A DNA stretch of 64,000 nucleotides. It comes from Zhongshania aquimaris. Lineage in GTDB: Bacteria; Pseudomonadota; Gammaproteobacteria; Pseudomonadales; Spongiibacteraceae. The notes under the pieces are model-generated. The model made no database searches. It was not told the DNA's origin and saw nothing but the letters and a program-made list of their open reading frames with translations. Both the position numbers and the translations under genes were made by a program. Position 1 is the stretch's first letter; each line of letters opens with the position of its first letter. This document shows positions 15,962-24,356 of the stretch, in pieces. The stretch spans positions 186,001 through 250,000 of the forward strand of contig NZ_JAHWDQ010000004.1 in the NCBI RefSeq assembly GCF_019312595.1, read 5' to 3'.

Positions 15962-18274
15962 TTAATACTCTAACTCCAAACGAACACCGTATTGACGAGG
16001 GGCAGACAATGTTTGGTTAACTCCAAAATCAGTTTGGAATTTTGAATAGTGGTATTTTGTATTCTCCAAATTTTTTCCAAAAGCCGTTACTCGCAAGCCT
16101 AACGGAATATATAAATAGCTAACACGGCCATTCGTTAACGTGTAATCAGGCTCCTTAATCGTATTTTGGGGAGTGTAAGAAAATCCTGAGTTGTAATAAT
16201 AGTCTGCGCCAATCTCGAACTCATGATCAGAACCTAGAGAAATTGCCTGGGTAATTGAAATACCACCTGTCATTTCCGGGGTTCGCACTATGTCATTACC
16301 TGTAAAGTCTAGATTATTGGTAAACAGGCCCGTCGTTTCGTCGTAACCAGCACCGTCACTAAAATCTATATATTTCGCGTCAAGATACCCCATATTCATG
16401 TTCACTACGAAACCGGGATTCCAGTTCAAAAAAGGAACAATCGTTGCATCAAATTCCATTCCCTCAATGCGTGCCTGGCCAGCATTTTCTAAAGTCACAG
16501 CACCACCTGCTAACAGCGACACAAAACCGGATTGCAAACTATCAATCGTTGTCTGAAATACAGCAGCATTAAATCGTAAACCGCCATCAAACCATTCTGA
16601 CTTTAGCCCTAACTCATACTGGGTTACTTCCTCAGGTTCGACATAATCTGGCTCTTCATAAATACTTACAAGGTTATAAGTCGCGCTCTTAAATCCTTTT
16701 GACCACGATGCATAGACCATAACGTCCTCAATAGGGAACGCAGAAAACACCACTTTAGGTGAGAAATTTGTAACCGTATTTCTTCTCAAAGGAAATTTAA
16801 ACAATTCAATTGTTCCATTTCCATCCAGTTGCGACAAAGCAGAATCGGACCTAACCATAAAACGCTCTTCTTCTTGATAGCGTCCACCGAGAGTTACATC
16901 AAGCCACTGCGTTGCATGAATGGTTGTTTGCGCGAAAACCGATTGACTCTTTGTTCCCAAAAGTCCATTTATATCAATAACAACTCCGCGCTCTCCAAGA
17001 GGAGTGGAATCCAAAGGAAGAAGGCTTAACAATGAGCGTATAGGATCAGTTATTGCGGGCGACAACCCTAATACACCGCCCAACAGTCCATTAACAAGAT
17101 TAGGAGCAAGGAATAAATGACCCGGCTCATAACCCACCTCGCTCTCCATATAATATAAACCGGCAATCCAATTAAACCATTTCTCGTCGACGTCATTAGA
17201 CAAAAACTGTAGCTCAACCGTTTGGTAATCAATGACTTGATTATCGGTAGTGAATGCAGCAATCGGCATGGCGGAGCCGTCGAAATCGAATCCCGTATCC
17301 GTTGTAACAGAACTGAGGTCGCTACCTATTACCTTTACGTCAAACCAAGGTAAGCCCCAGAATAAAGAACCATAAAAAACTTCCTGCTCACTGCGCATCC
17401 CTGCCGGAAAGTCAGTCTCGGTAAAGTAATCATCTTCCGTAGGCTGAATTAACAACAAACTGCCCAAAGTACTAGGAGAGTTGTTTTCGGAAAGTATCGA
17501 TGACGTAGCCACTTGCTGAGATTTAAAATAGGCCAGCTCCATCTCGATCTCTTCAGATGGCCTAAAACTAACTTTTACTCGACCTGCATCTGTTTTGTTC
17601 TCGGGCAATTCGCGATTCACCTGTTCGTAATATTCATCCGCGCGATGCGATATACCTGACACGCTAACAGACAACCAATCCGTTACCGGCGCGCTTACGT
17701 ATGCTTTATATCTGCGGCTATTAAAGTTTGATACTTCCGCACTAAGCTCCACTTCCACATCTGTTGGATTGGGCTTTTTAGTAATAACACTTATAGCTCC
17801 GCCCGTTGAATTGCGCCCAAACAAACTACCTTGCGGCCCCTTTAAAACTTCAACACGCTCTATTCCGCCAAAGGACTGAAACACCCCAAGTAAAGACGGC
17901 ATATACACACCGTCTATATATGTAGCAACACTTGGATCCGAAGACGGAACAAATGCATCTGTGCCAACACCTCGCAAGTAAATTAGCGTGTACCCTATCA
18001 CTTCGGTAAATTGTAGCGATGGAACTATTCGTCCTAACTGAGTGGTATCCTCTATTCCAAATGCTGACAAAGCTCCACCGCCAAACGCTTGAATAGCTAT
18101 CGGAACTTCTTGCTGCGACTCTTCTCGCTTTTGAGCTGTAACAACAACCTCTTCAAGTATACGACTCTTAGAGCGGGAAGCTCGATCAGTCTCTACCGCC
18201 TGAGTGTCCGCGTATATCTGGCCAGAAATCGCAAAAATAGACAAGGCGACTAACCCCAAGCTTGCTCTACTCAT
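15962..18274 (-). CDS. TonB-dependent receptor
   Basis: A 770-residue outer-membrane receptor without an STN domain. ATG 18274 is preferred over an in-frame GTG five codons upstream because GGAG precedes it. Signal peptide to about residue 23 (ISGQIYA), TonB box EEVVVTAQKREES, plug (RIVPSLQF, YLRGVGTDAF, DGVYMPS, LKGPQGSLFGRNSTGG), then a barrel ending LEYamino-acid style (VRLELEY). The VTAQKREES type is greatly expanded in degraders of hydrophobic compounds. It heads the receptor-acyl-CoA dehydrogenase operon and has a strong palindromic operator on its -35 box (18344-18380). Ligand unknown. Confidence 0.93.
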   Translation of the reverse strand: MSRASLGLVALSIFAISGQIYADTQAVETDRASRSKSRILEEVVVTAQKREESQQEVPIAIQAFGGGALSAFGIEDTTQLGRIVPSLQFTEVIGYTLIYLRGVGTDAFVPSSDPSVATYIDGVYMPSLLGVFQSFGGIERVEVLKGPQGSLFGRNSTGGAISVITKKPNPTDVEVELSAEVSNFNSRRYKAYVSAPVTDWLSVSVSGISHRADEYYEQVNRELPENKTDAGRVKVSFRPSEEIEMELAYFKSQQVATSSILSENNSPSTLGSLLLIQPTEDDYFTETDFPAGMRSEQEVFYGSLFWGLPWFDVKVIGSDLSSVTTDTGFDFDGSAMPIAAFTTDNQVIDYQTVELQFLSNDVDEKWFNWIAGLYYMESEVGYEPGHLFLAPNLVNGLLGGVLGLSPAITDPIRSLLSLLPLDSTPLGERGVVIDINGLLGTKSQSVFAQTTIHATQWLDVTLGGRYQEEERFMVRSDSALSQLDGNGTIELFKFPLRRNTVTNFSPKVVFSAFPIEDVMVYASWSKGFKSATYNLVSIYEEPDYVEPEEVTQYELGLKSEWFDGGLRFNAAVFQTTIDSLQSGFVSLLAGGAVTLENAGQARIEGMEFDATIVPFLNWNPGFVVNMNMGYLDAKYIDFSDGAGYDETTGLFTNNLDFTGNDIVRTPEMTGGISITQAISLGSDHEFEIGADYYYNSGFSYTPQNTIKEPDYTLTNGRVSYLYIPLGLRVTAFGKNLENTKYHYSKFQTDFGVNQTLSAPRQYGVRLELEY

Positions 18275-18343
18275 ATTCCAAAACTCCACATTATTATCGT
18301 TCTTTGTAACTTATAAAATACTTATTCCACTAAGTCTATTATG

Positions 18344-18380
18344 AAGATACACCCCAATATTGACACTGTCAAGATTGGGG
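18344..18380 (-). promoter_or_regulatory. Promoter with overlapping palindromic operator (receptor operon)
   Basis: On the minus strand, -35 TTGACA (18372-18367) and -10 TATCTT (18349-18344) are 17 bp apart. The -35 is one half of the palindrome TTGACA-N-TGTCAA (18360-18372). An outer pair of arms, CCCCAAT (18352-18358) and ATTGGGG (18374-18380), extends it to a 29-bp dyad with 13 of 14 pairs matching. The receptor ATG is about 70 bases downstream. Confidence 0.8.
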
Positions 18381-18575
18381 TGAAATATAAAACATTACCT
18401 ATAAATTCATTATAATCTCAAAAATGTTTAAGGTTAGTTTCTATCTAGCCAGGGGTGGAACTACCCCAATCTCTCCGAAAGTAAATAGGACGAAGGCATT
18501 CAAGCCCTAAGCCACATGCCTTCCTAATAGGATTACTATTCCGGCGAGTAAGTAAATAAAAACCAACAGTGACCG

Positions 18576-18911
18576 CTATAGCCCAGGCAACACTACCCCA
18601 TCAAGAGAATCACTGACTAAATGAAGGTTATATGGCGCACTAAGCACTGGCTCCAATGAATCTATGAGCAATGGCGCCCCTGACTCAACGAGCGGCGTTA
18701 ACGGGCTATCTGACAGCAACCCTATGGCGAGAGGCAATCCTTGATCAAATGCAAATGACAGAACTTCGATGGTTATCTCATTTCCTGTTAACCCGGTAAT
18801 AAGCCCCGAATCCGTGATAAATGAAATGGGTAACTCAGCCGCATTGACAGCAATAGATGTCGCTGCAATAAAGCCAAATAATGATTTATGCATAAGAGAT
18901 TTGCTATTCAT
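18576..18911 (-). CDS. Small exported hypothetical protein
   Basis: A 111-residue protein starting at ATG 18911, with AAAGG nine bases upstream; a TTG three codons earlier is less likely. It has a clear signal peptide (KSLMHKSLFGFIAATSIAVNA, cleavage before AELP). The mature part is hydrophobic and Leu/Ser/Pro-rich with repeated LIDSL/LVSDSL-like turns and no Cys. It follows the acyl-CoA ligase by 41 bp on the same strand, so it is probably its operon partner. A periplasmic or outer-membrane role in handling a hydrophobic substrate is possible, but I do not recognise the family. Confidence 0.6.
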   Translation of the reverse strand: MNSKSLMHKSLFGFIAATSIAVNAAELPISFITDSGLITGLTGNEITIEVLSFAFDQGLPLAIGLLSDSPLTPLVESGAPLLIDSLEPVLSAPYNLHLVSDSLDGVVLPGL

Positions 18912-18952
18912 AACAATCAACCTTTGTTATTTTAATACATGAGATTTTTACA

Positions 18953-20620
18953 CTAACACCACTCTATTAGAGTTGCTTTTCTTTCGGCGGATTCCCTTGA
19001 TAATTTTTCAGCTCGATCCCCATATAATTCCTCAATCTTCTCCCGTCGAATTTTAAGTGTAGGCGTTAGCACAGTGTTATTAATAGTCCACTTTTCACCG
19101 TCGATTAAAGCAGCACCAACTCTAGCATGCCTCTCAAGATCCAAGTTAATTTTCTCGATAACACTCCTTAATTCAGACTCTATAATGTCGCGACTCATTC
19201 CCTTAGATTTTTCGCTTAGCACACAAACTATGATCGTTTTTGAGTATCCTCGCCCCAACAAACATACCTGATCAACCAAATCACTGCCTTGAAACGCACT
19301 CTCTATAGGGTATGGCGAAACAAACTTCCCCTGTATGGTTTTAAAATAGTCTTTAACTCGACCAACCAGATAAACGAACCCGTCCTCGTCAATTCTTGCT
19401 GTATCTCCCGTATGAACCCAACCATTGACAAATGTTTTTGCGGTATCCTCGAATGACTTGTAGTACCCCACTGCCACCCCTTCCGCTTTACATAGGAGCT
19501 CACCAGAGTCGGATACCAATAATTCCACTCCTGGATATGGCTTTCCAATTGATCCAGCTCGAGATTCATTTGCAGTATTAGCAGCGATACTCATCGCCTC
19601 AGTCTGGCCGTAGCCCTCAAGAACCTGCATACCTAATACGTCAAACCACTGAATCAATTCACGCGGAGCAGGAGCAGAACCAACGGCCAGTAAATCTGCG
19701 TCCTGCAAACCGAGAGAGGCCTTAATCACCGTCTTAAGCCCTTCGCCATCACGCTCAAGTGCCAAGTTAAGCAATTCTTGAGAACCAAAAAGAGCCAGAA
19801 TGCCCTCTCGCAATTGCTCCCAAACCCTCGGTGCACCAAAGAAGAAGTTTGGTCTACATGTCGACATATCTCTTTTCAAGTGAATTAATGATTCATTAAA
19901 ACTAATCTCCGCACACTGAACCAAACTTTGCACCAACACTAACTGGCGCTCCGCAATATGTGCCAATGGAAGGTACGAAAGGAACCTTGGATTTGGTCTA
20001 GATGCATAAACCTCACTATGCCGCAGCATAGGCAATATCATCGATTCATGAGATTGAACAACCCCCTTGGGAAGACCAGTAGTTCCCGACGTAAATACTA
20101 TAGATACCACATCAGACGCTTCCCCGGAATGTTTTGGTCGAGCGCCACTCATGGCTCTCACAATCTCTTCCCACTTGATATGAGCTATAGAAGCGTCTAA
20201 ATCCGCAGTTATATCAACACCCGGTAGCGTAACGACAATCACCGACTCATCAATCACCTGACTAACATCAGCCCAGTTATCAGCTCTCCCTACGAACAAA
20301 ACCTTAACACCAGAAAATTCTATAACGTATTCAACAGTTTCTTTAGGCGAAGATGTAAACAATGGCACAGTAACATTTCCGGACGAAATAATTGCCAAAT
20401 CTGCCATTGCCCAATGAGCACAATTACTAGCCAACAATCCGATTGCAGCCCCCTCACTTCCAACTTGCCGCTCGACCCATGCGCTGACCGAATTAATTTC
20501 CTCGGAAGCTTGACGCCAACTCCAACACCCCTCAGTGACGCTACTGCAGTTTCTGAGCCACACACGATCCGGACTTTCTTCAACATTTTTTCTAAATAAA
20601 TCAACTATTGTTGCTCCCAT
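18953..20620 (-). CDS. Long-chain acyl-CoA synthetase-like AMP-forming ligase
   Basis: A 555-residue ANL-superfamily enzyme. P-loop TSGTTGLPKG at about 177-186, GYGQTEAMS adenine-binding motif, WVHTGDTARID and the hinge GRVKDYFKTIQGKFVSP typical of long-chain acyl-CoA synthetases. It activates a carboxylic acid to its CoA thioester via an acyl-adenylate in the cytoplasm. ATG 20620 is chosen over a GTG four codons upstream, with GGGAAAG just before it. It is divergent from the TetR gene at 20780, a classic regulator-target arrangement, although the TTGACA palindrome is not found in that gap. The next gene downstream is the exported small protein. Confidence 0.92.
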   Translation of the reverse strand: MGATIVDLFRKNVEESPDRVWLRNCSSVTEGCWSWRQASEEINSVSAWVERQVGSEGAAIGLLASNCAHWAMADLAIISSGNVTVPLFTSSPKETVEYVIEFSGVKVLFVGRADNWADVSQVIDESVIVVTLPGVDITADLDASIAHIKWEEIVRAMSGARPKHSGEASDVVSIVFTSGTTGLPKGVVQSHESMILPMLRHSEVYASRPNPRFLSYLPLAHIAERQLVLVQSLVQCAEISFNESLIHLKRDMSTCRPNFFFGAPRVWEQLREGILALFGSQELLNLALERDGEGLKTVIKASLGLQDADLLAVGSAPAPRELIQWFDVLGMQVLEGYGQTEAMSIAANTANESRAGSIGKPYPGVELLVSDSGELLCKAEGVAVGYYKSFEDTAKTFVNGWVHTGDTARIDEDGFVYLVGRVKDYFKTIQGKFVSPYPIESAFQGSDLVDQVCLLGRGYSKTIIVCVLSEKSKGMSRDIIESELRSVIEKINLDLERHARVGAALIDGEKWTINNTVLTPTLKIRREKIEELYGDRAEKLSRESAERKATLIEWC

Positions 20621-20779
20621 TATCTTTCCCACCTTATACTATTAAATCTCGAACACTTTAATCCCAACATTAATTTAGCCCAAAATAGCGCCATTCTTTA
20701 GAGAGACATATCTAAACAAATCTCGATAACAGCATGGAACTAATGGTTTATTTAGCTCAACTAAACTTGGCAACTCAAC

Positions 20780-21403
20780 ATGGCATCACCTACCTTAAAT
20801 TCAAAAGCAAACTACCATCATGGCGATCTTAGAAAAGAACTAATCAAAGAAGCCATTCTCATTATTCGAGAAGACGGGGTAAATGCGCTTTCAATGCGAA
20901 AGCTAGCTCTTAATGTTGGGGTATCTCGCAATGCCTACACTTACCACTTCAAAGATAAAAAAACCTTATTATCGGCTATTGCTGAAGAAGGATTTAAAAT
21001 ATTTACTAAACGCCTACGACTTACAACAAATGACAATAATATAAAACTGACAAAAAAGCGTGTAACTGAGTTTGTAACTAACTATATTTATTTCGCAATA
21101 GATCACGCTGAATATTATGAGCTTATGTTTGGGCAAGAATTATGGGCATCTCAATCATCTACCGAATCTCTTAAAAAGGAAGCGCACCAAGCCTTTAAAA
21201 ACTATGCCGGACAAATAGCCGAATACCATCGTCAAGGTAAAATCCCAATTACAATTAGCCCACTTCAGTACGCGGAAACCAGTTGGGCAACGTTACACGG
21301 CATGAGCCGTTTTTTAGTTGACCGCATATATACCCCTGAATCTGCAGACGAAATGTGTGCAAGTATTATTAATTTGTTTTGGGCACAGCTTAACCCGAAG
21401 TAA
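20780..21403 (+). CDS. TetR-family regulator (WHG-domain type)
   Basis: A 207-residue TetR protein. The HTH at about 17-62 contains the typical IREDGVNALSMRKLALNVGVSRNAYTYHFKDKKTLLSAIAE. The C-terminal ligand domain includes WATLHGMSRFLVD, which marks the WHG-type subgroup. Such proteins repress divergent operons until a small ligand binds. It is divergent from the acyl-CoA ligase and convergent with the carotenoid-oxygenase operon. It is one of two candidates for binding the TTGACA-N-TGTCAA operators in the island; the other is at 29625. Confidence 0.9.
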   Translation: MASPTLNSKANYHHGDLRKELIKEAILIIREDGVNALSMRKLALNVGVSRNAYTYHFKDKKTLLSAIAEEGFKIFTKRLRLTTNDNNIKLTKKRVTEFVTNYIYFAIDHAEYYELMFGQELWASQSSTESLKKEAHQAFKNYAGQIAEYHRQGKIPITISPLQYAETSWATLHGMSRFLVDRIYTPESADEMCASIINLFWAQLNPK

Positions 21404-21480
21404 TAGATGCCAAGAAACTATCGCCGTCAAACTCTTAGTAACTTACATTTTAAATATCGCCTCTTTATCTAGAACACTTG

Positions 21481-21504
21481 TCCGCCGAAAACTACTTCGG
21501 CGGA
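21481..21504 (-). terminator. Hairpin at the end of the oxygenase operon
   Basis: TCCGCCGAA (21481-21489) pairs with TTCGGCGGA (21496-21504). It spans the stop codon of the carotenoid-oxygenase-like gene and lies between convergent genes. There is no strong T tract, so the terminator call is moderate. Confidence 0.5.
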
Positions 21505-22865
21505 ACCAATGAATCCGGAATCCAATCTCCGTGAAATCCAGACGGAACACGATTAGGCAGTAAAACACGCGCCAACGGTTCGGCACTAAAATTTCTCCCA
21601 TCCAGCAGGACTAATTCACTTTTATTTGTAGTGGAGTCATGAACATACATAAATACGTACTCCCCCCCCTCATCATCCTCTCCCCTACTTACTGGTACCG
21701 GCTCCGAGCCTGTGCGCCCTTCTCCATGATCATGGTCAACACTTGCCCCTAGCTTAAGATCATGTCGATAGGTGTATCGCCCGAACGACCACCCCTTTTC
21801 AAGGGAGGCGCAATAGGCATACCGATTTGGCAAAGATACATACTCCGGTGCCACGCGAGGGAAATCTTGCGGTCTTGAATCAACTTCCTCTTCAAGAATT
21901 GATCCCAACTTAGGGTTTACCGTCCATCGATAATACGTAGATAAATTATCCGGTCCAGTACAGCCCTTTTCAAACAAACGGTCGTACCTACAAACATCAA
22001 TAACGACATCACCATTAGGAGCATCGAATGAATTGACAACATGAAATGCATAACACGGATTAATCTCAATCCAGACAATATCGTCTACGCTTCCGGTCCG
22101 TTCAATAAACCCAAGCCGAGATCCGTGCTCCTCATTAAAAAAGAATGCTAGTGGATGACCTGTCATAGCTACTTCTATATCAATATCTACGGCAAGGTCC
22201 AAAACAACCGCGTAAGTTTTCGTTAATGCCATATCGTGTATATTTGGCATATTCTGTACCGGCACATCATCGGCGCGTATTACCCTACCATCAGCATCAA
22301 TTACTACGTACTGTACGCAGTCAGCCTTATCGGGATACCAATAGCAAACTGCATGCAACTCACCCGTAATGGGATCAATTTTGGGATGCCCCGAAAGTGC
22401 GCCAGGAAGACCGCCGTTAAAATCGGTGCGTCGCAAACTATTAAGCTCATAATCCAATACGACGGGAGGAACTCCGCCCTCCGTCAACGCCAATGTTTCG
22501 TGATTAAATGACGTTACATGCGTATTGGCGGAAAAAGACCTTTCAAAGTTTGGACCAGGAAGCTCGGGCTCACCAAAATGCGAAGCAACCTGCCCACCCC
22601 TTACCCAGCGCGCCCTATACCACTCGGCCTTACCAGCATTAATTCTCACACCGTGAACCATTCCTTCGCCCAAGAAATAGTGTTGGAAGTTATCTGTTAA
22701 ACCTTTGATGGGGTTCGGCCCAATTCTTAAAAACCGTCCGCTTAACTCCACCGGTAGACGACCAATAACCGGAAGATCAAAACATGTCACCTCTTCTTTC
22801 AATGGTTCGGCCAGTCCCATGAACCATTGCTCTCTCGTGGTTTCATTCCCAAATTTAGTTCCCAT
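21492..22865 (-). CDS. Carotenoid-cleavage/lignostilbene dioxygenase family protein
   Basis: A 457-residue seven-bladed-propeller Fe(II) oxygenase. The four iron-ligand histidines are present at about 160 (LSGHPKIDP), 210 (PNIHDMALT), 275 (YAFHVVNSFD) and 445 (SGFHGDWIP). Family members cleave C=C bonds of carotenoids, apocarotenoids, stilbenes or isoprenoids to aldehydes or ketones without a cofactor. It lies 32 bp after the Rieske oxygenase on the same strand, so both share the operator-controlled promoter at 24180-24208. The divergent aldehyde dehydrogenase could oxidise the aldehyde produced. Isoprenoid or stilbene-like substrates are inferred, not shown. Confidence 0.92.
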   Translation of the reverse strand: MGTKFGNETTREQWFMGLAEPLKEEVTCFDLPVIGRLPVELSGRFLRIGPNPIKGLTDNFQHYFLGEGMVHGVRINAGKAEWYRARWVRGGQVASHFGEPELPGPNFERSFSANTHVTSFNHETLALTEGGVPPVVLDYELNSLRRTDFNGGLPGALSGHPKIDPITGELHAVCYWYPDKADCVQYVVIDADGRVIRADDVPVQNMPNIHDMALTKTYAVVLDLAVDIDIEVAMTGHPLAFFFNEEHGSRLGFIERTGSVDDIVWIEINPCYAFHVVNSFDAPNGDVVIDVCRYDRLFEKGCTGPDNLSTYYRWTVNPKLGSILEEEVDSRPQDFPRVAPEYVSLPNRYAYCASLEKGWSFGRYTYRHDLKLGASVDHDHGEGRTGSEPVPVSRGEDDEGGEYVFMYVHDSTTNKSELVLLDGRNFSAEPLARVLLPNRVPSGFHGDWIPDSLVPPK

Positions 22866-22897
22866 AAAAACTCCTGTTTATTATTATTTAATAACAA

Positions 22898-24055
22898 TCA
22901 CTTGAATAATTTTTCTGATAATTTTTTATGAAAGAAATGTGCTGGCAACTCGTTACGACCAAATACAAAACTTTCATTTCCTTTAGATCTGAGCCCTGAT
23001 TCGGTTAGCTGTATCTGATAGTAATCCTCAGTATCCAGCACCATTGAAATCCTTTCTGACTGCGCTTGCAATGCCTCTTTGCACTCTTCAGCATGGCGCG
23101 CATTGGGTGCAAATATCGTCTGCATCGTGAACGACGTACCTGGCTCGCGACCTGGAAATATCTGAAACATTTGATAATGATCGCCAAGGAATAGCATAAT
23201 AGTACTCGGAAAGAGATGATATAAGACTGAAATCCCCCAAGTTGAAAACGCCTTCCACTCCTCCTGAGGAACCCCCTTGCAAGCTTCCAAGGAATGACCT
23301 GGATAGACAATCCGTTGATTATCTCCAAATGCTTGCTGACAAGTTCCATACCATGTCATGTACGGCGCTAAAGTGTCTTCATGCAGCTTTTTAAGATGAT
23401 AGTTCTCCATAAATGTTTCGACTGCCAACTTCCAATTAGCATTAGCGGGGACTGGTCTTCTACTAACAACCACACAATCGCTCAAGTTCCACGAATCAAG
23501 TTCAGCTCCAAGCTCGGGAGATACAACCGTATCTATATCTATAGATGACTCACCCGCACTCGGTATTACCCAAATAATCCCATGACGTTCAACTATCGGA
23601 ACAGGGGTCAGTGCCTTTTCCACGCGACACATACCTTCAAAGGCAACATCTGCACCATTAACACCGCACAACTTCCCATGCGCATCATATGCCCACCCAT
23701 GATAGGGACAAATCATGCGCTTTGAGCTACCCGTATAATCAGCCACGAGTTTGGCACCGCGATGCCGACAAACATTGATGTATGCATGCGCCTGCCCATC
23801 GTTATCACGAGTAAGCAATATAGAAATACCGGCCATCTCAATAGTTTTAAAATCGTTTGCATTTGGTAACTCACAAGAATACGCAGCGACCTGAGGCAAT
23901 TTCCGGAATATCTCGTCGGTCTCACGATTGTGAATTTCTACATCAGTATAATTTTTGATGGGATTCTCGAACACGTCTGATGCATAGTCCCCCAAGTGGT
24001 TATCAACCCATCGCAAGGCTTTCTCAGTTAATTCAACTTCTAATTTTCTATCCAT
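22898..24055 (-). CDS. Rieske non-haem iron oxygenase, alpha subunit
   Basis: A 385-residue ring-hydroxylating-type oxygenase. The Rieske [2Fe-2S] centre is Cys96-x-His98 and Cys116-x2-His119. The mononuclear iron site is His220 and His225 in ENYHLKKLH. The residue bridging the two centres is Glu217, as in carnitine-oxygenase-type (CntA) enzymes, rather than the usual Asp. These enzymes hydroxylate or demethylate using electrons from a reductase. No reductase is in the same operon, but a ferredoxin and FAD reductase are divergently encoded from 28014 under the same operator type. A first hydroxylation or dealkylation step is likely. Confidence 0.92.
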   Translation of the reverse strand: MDRKLEVELTEKALRWVDNHLGDYASDVFENPIKNYTDVEIHNRETDEIFRKLPQVAAYSCELPNANDFKTIEMAGISILLTRDNDGQAHAYINVCRHRGAKLVADYTGSSKRMICPYHGWAYDAHGKLCGVNGADVAFEGMCRVEKALTPVPIVERHGIIWVIPSAGESSIDIDTVVSPELGAELDSWNLSDCVVVSRRPVPANANWKLAVETFMENYHLKKLHEDTLAPYMTWYGTCQQAFGDNQRIVYPGHSLEACKGVPQEEWKAFSTWGISVLYHLFPSTIMLFLGDHYQMFQIFPGREPGTSFTMQTIFAPNARHAEECKEALQAQSERISMVLDTEDYYQIQLTESGLRSKGNESFVFGRNELPAHFFHKKLSEKLFK

Positions 24056-24179
24056 TATTATTAACCCCTAAAGAAATCGACCAAGAGCTCTATCCGGGCA
24101 AATAGTAAGCCAACACGTCATACAAAATGACCCTTGACCAAATAGCCACGAACACAATCTTCTCAAAGACATGATTAGG

Positions 24180-24208
24180 ATAATAAGCATTGATTTTGAC
24201 AGTGTCAA
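24180..24208 (-). promoter_or_regulatory. Promoter with overlapping palindromic operator (Rieske operon)
   Basis: On the minus strand, -35 TTGACA (24208-24203) is 17 bp from -10 TATTAT (24185-24180). The -35 forms one arm of the perfect palindrome TTGACA-N-TGTCAA (24196-24208), the same element as at 18360-18372. Confidence 0.8.
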
Positions 24209-24270
24209 GTTTACTGTAATTAAACTACTTATGGTCACTAGGATTCTGGCCATGTAGGCTCCACATTAAC

Positions 24271-24299
24271 TTGACAGCGTCAACATCAATCGGTATTTT
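24271..24299 (+). promoter_or_regulatory. Promoter with overlapping palindromic operator (dehydrogenase operon)
   Basis: On the plus strand, -35 TTGACA (24271-24276) is 17 bp from -10 TATTTT (24294-24299). The same palindrome is present with one mismatch (TTGACA-G-CGTCAA, 24271-24283). It drives the aldehyde dehydrogenase gene, whose ATG is 57 bases further on. Confidence 0.78.
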
Positions 24300-24356
24300 C
24301 AATAAACTTGGCCATAGAAACTACCACCATGCAGCCGCCAATTGGAAATAACTATA

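Noticed and set aside
18451-18466. GGGGT...ACCCC hairpin as terminator of the small exported protein gene
   Set aside because: Only a five-base stem and no T tract; it could equally be chance in the control region.
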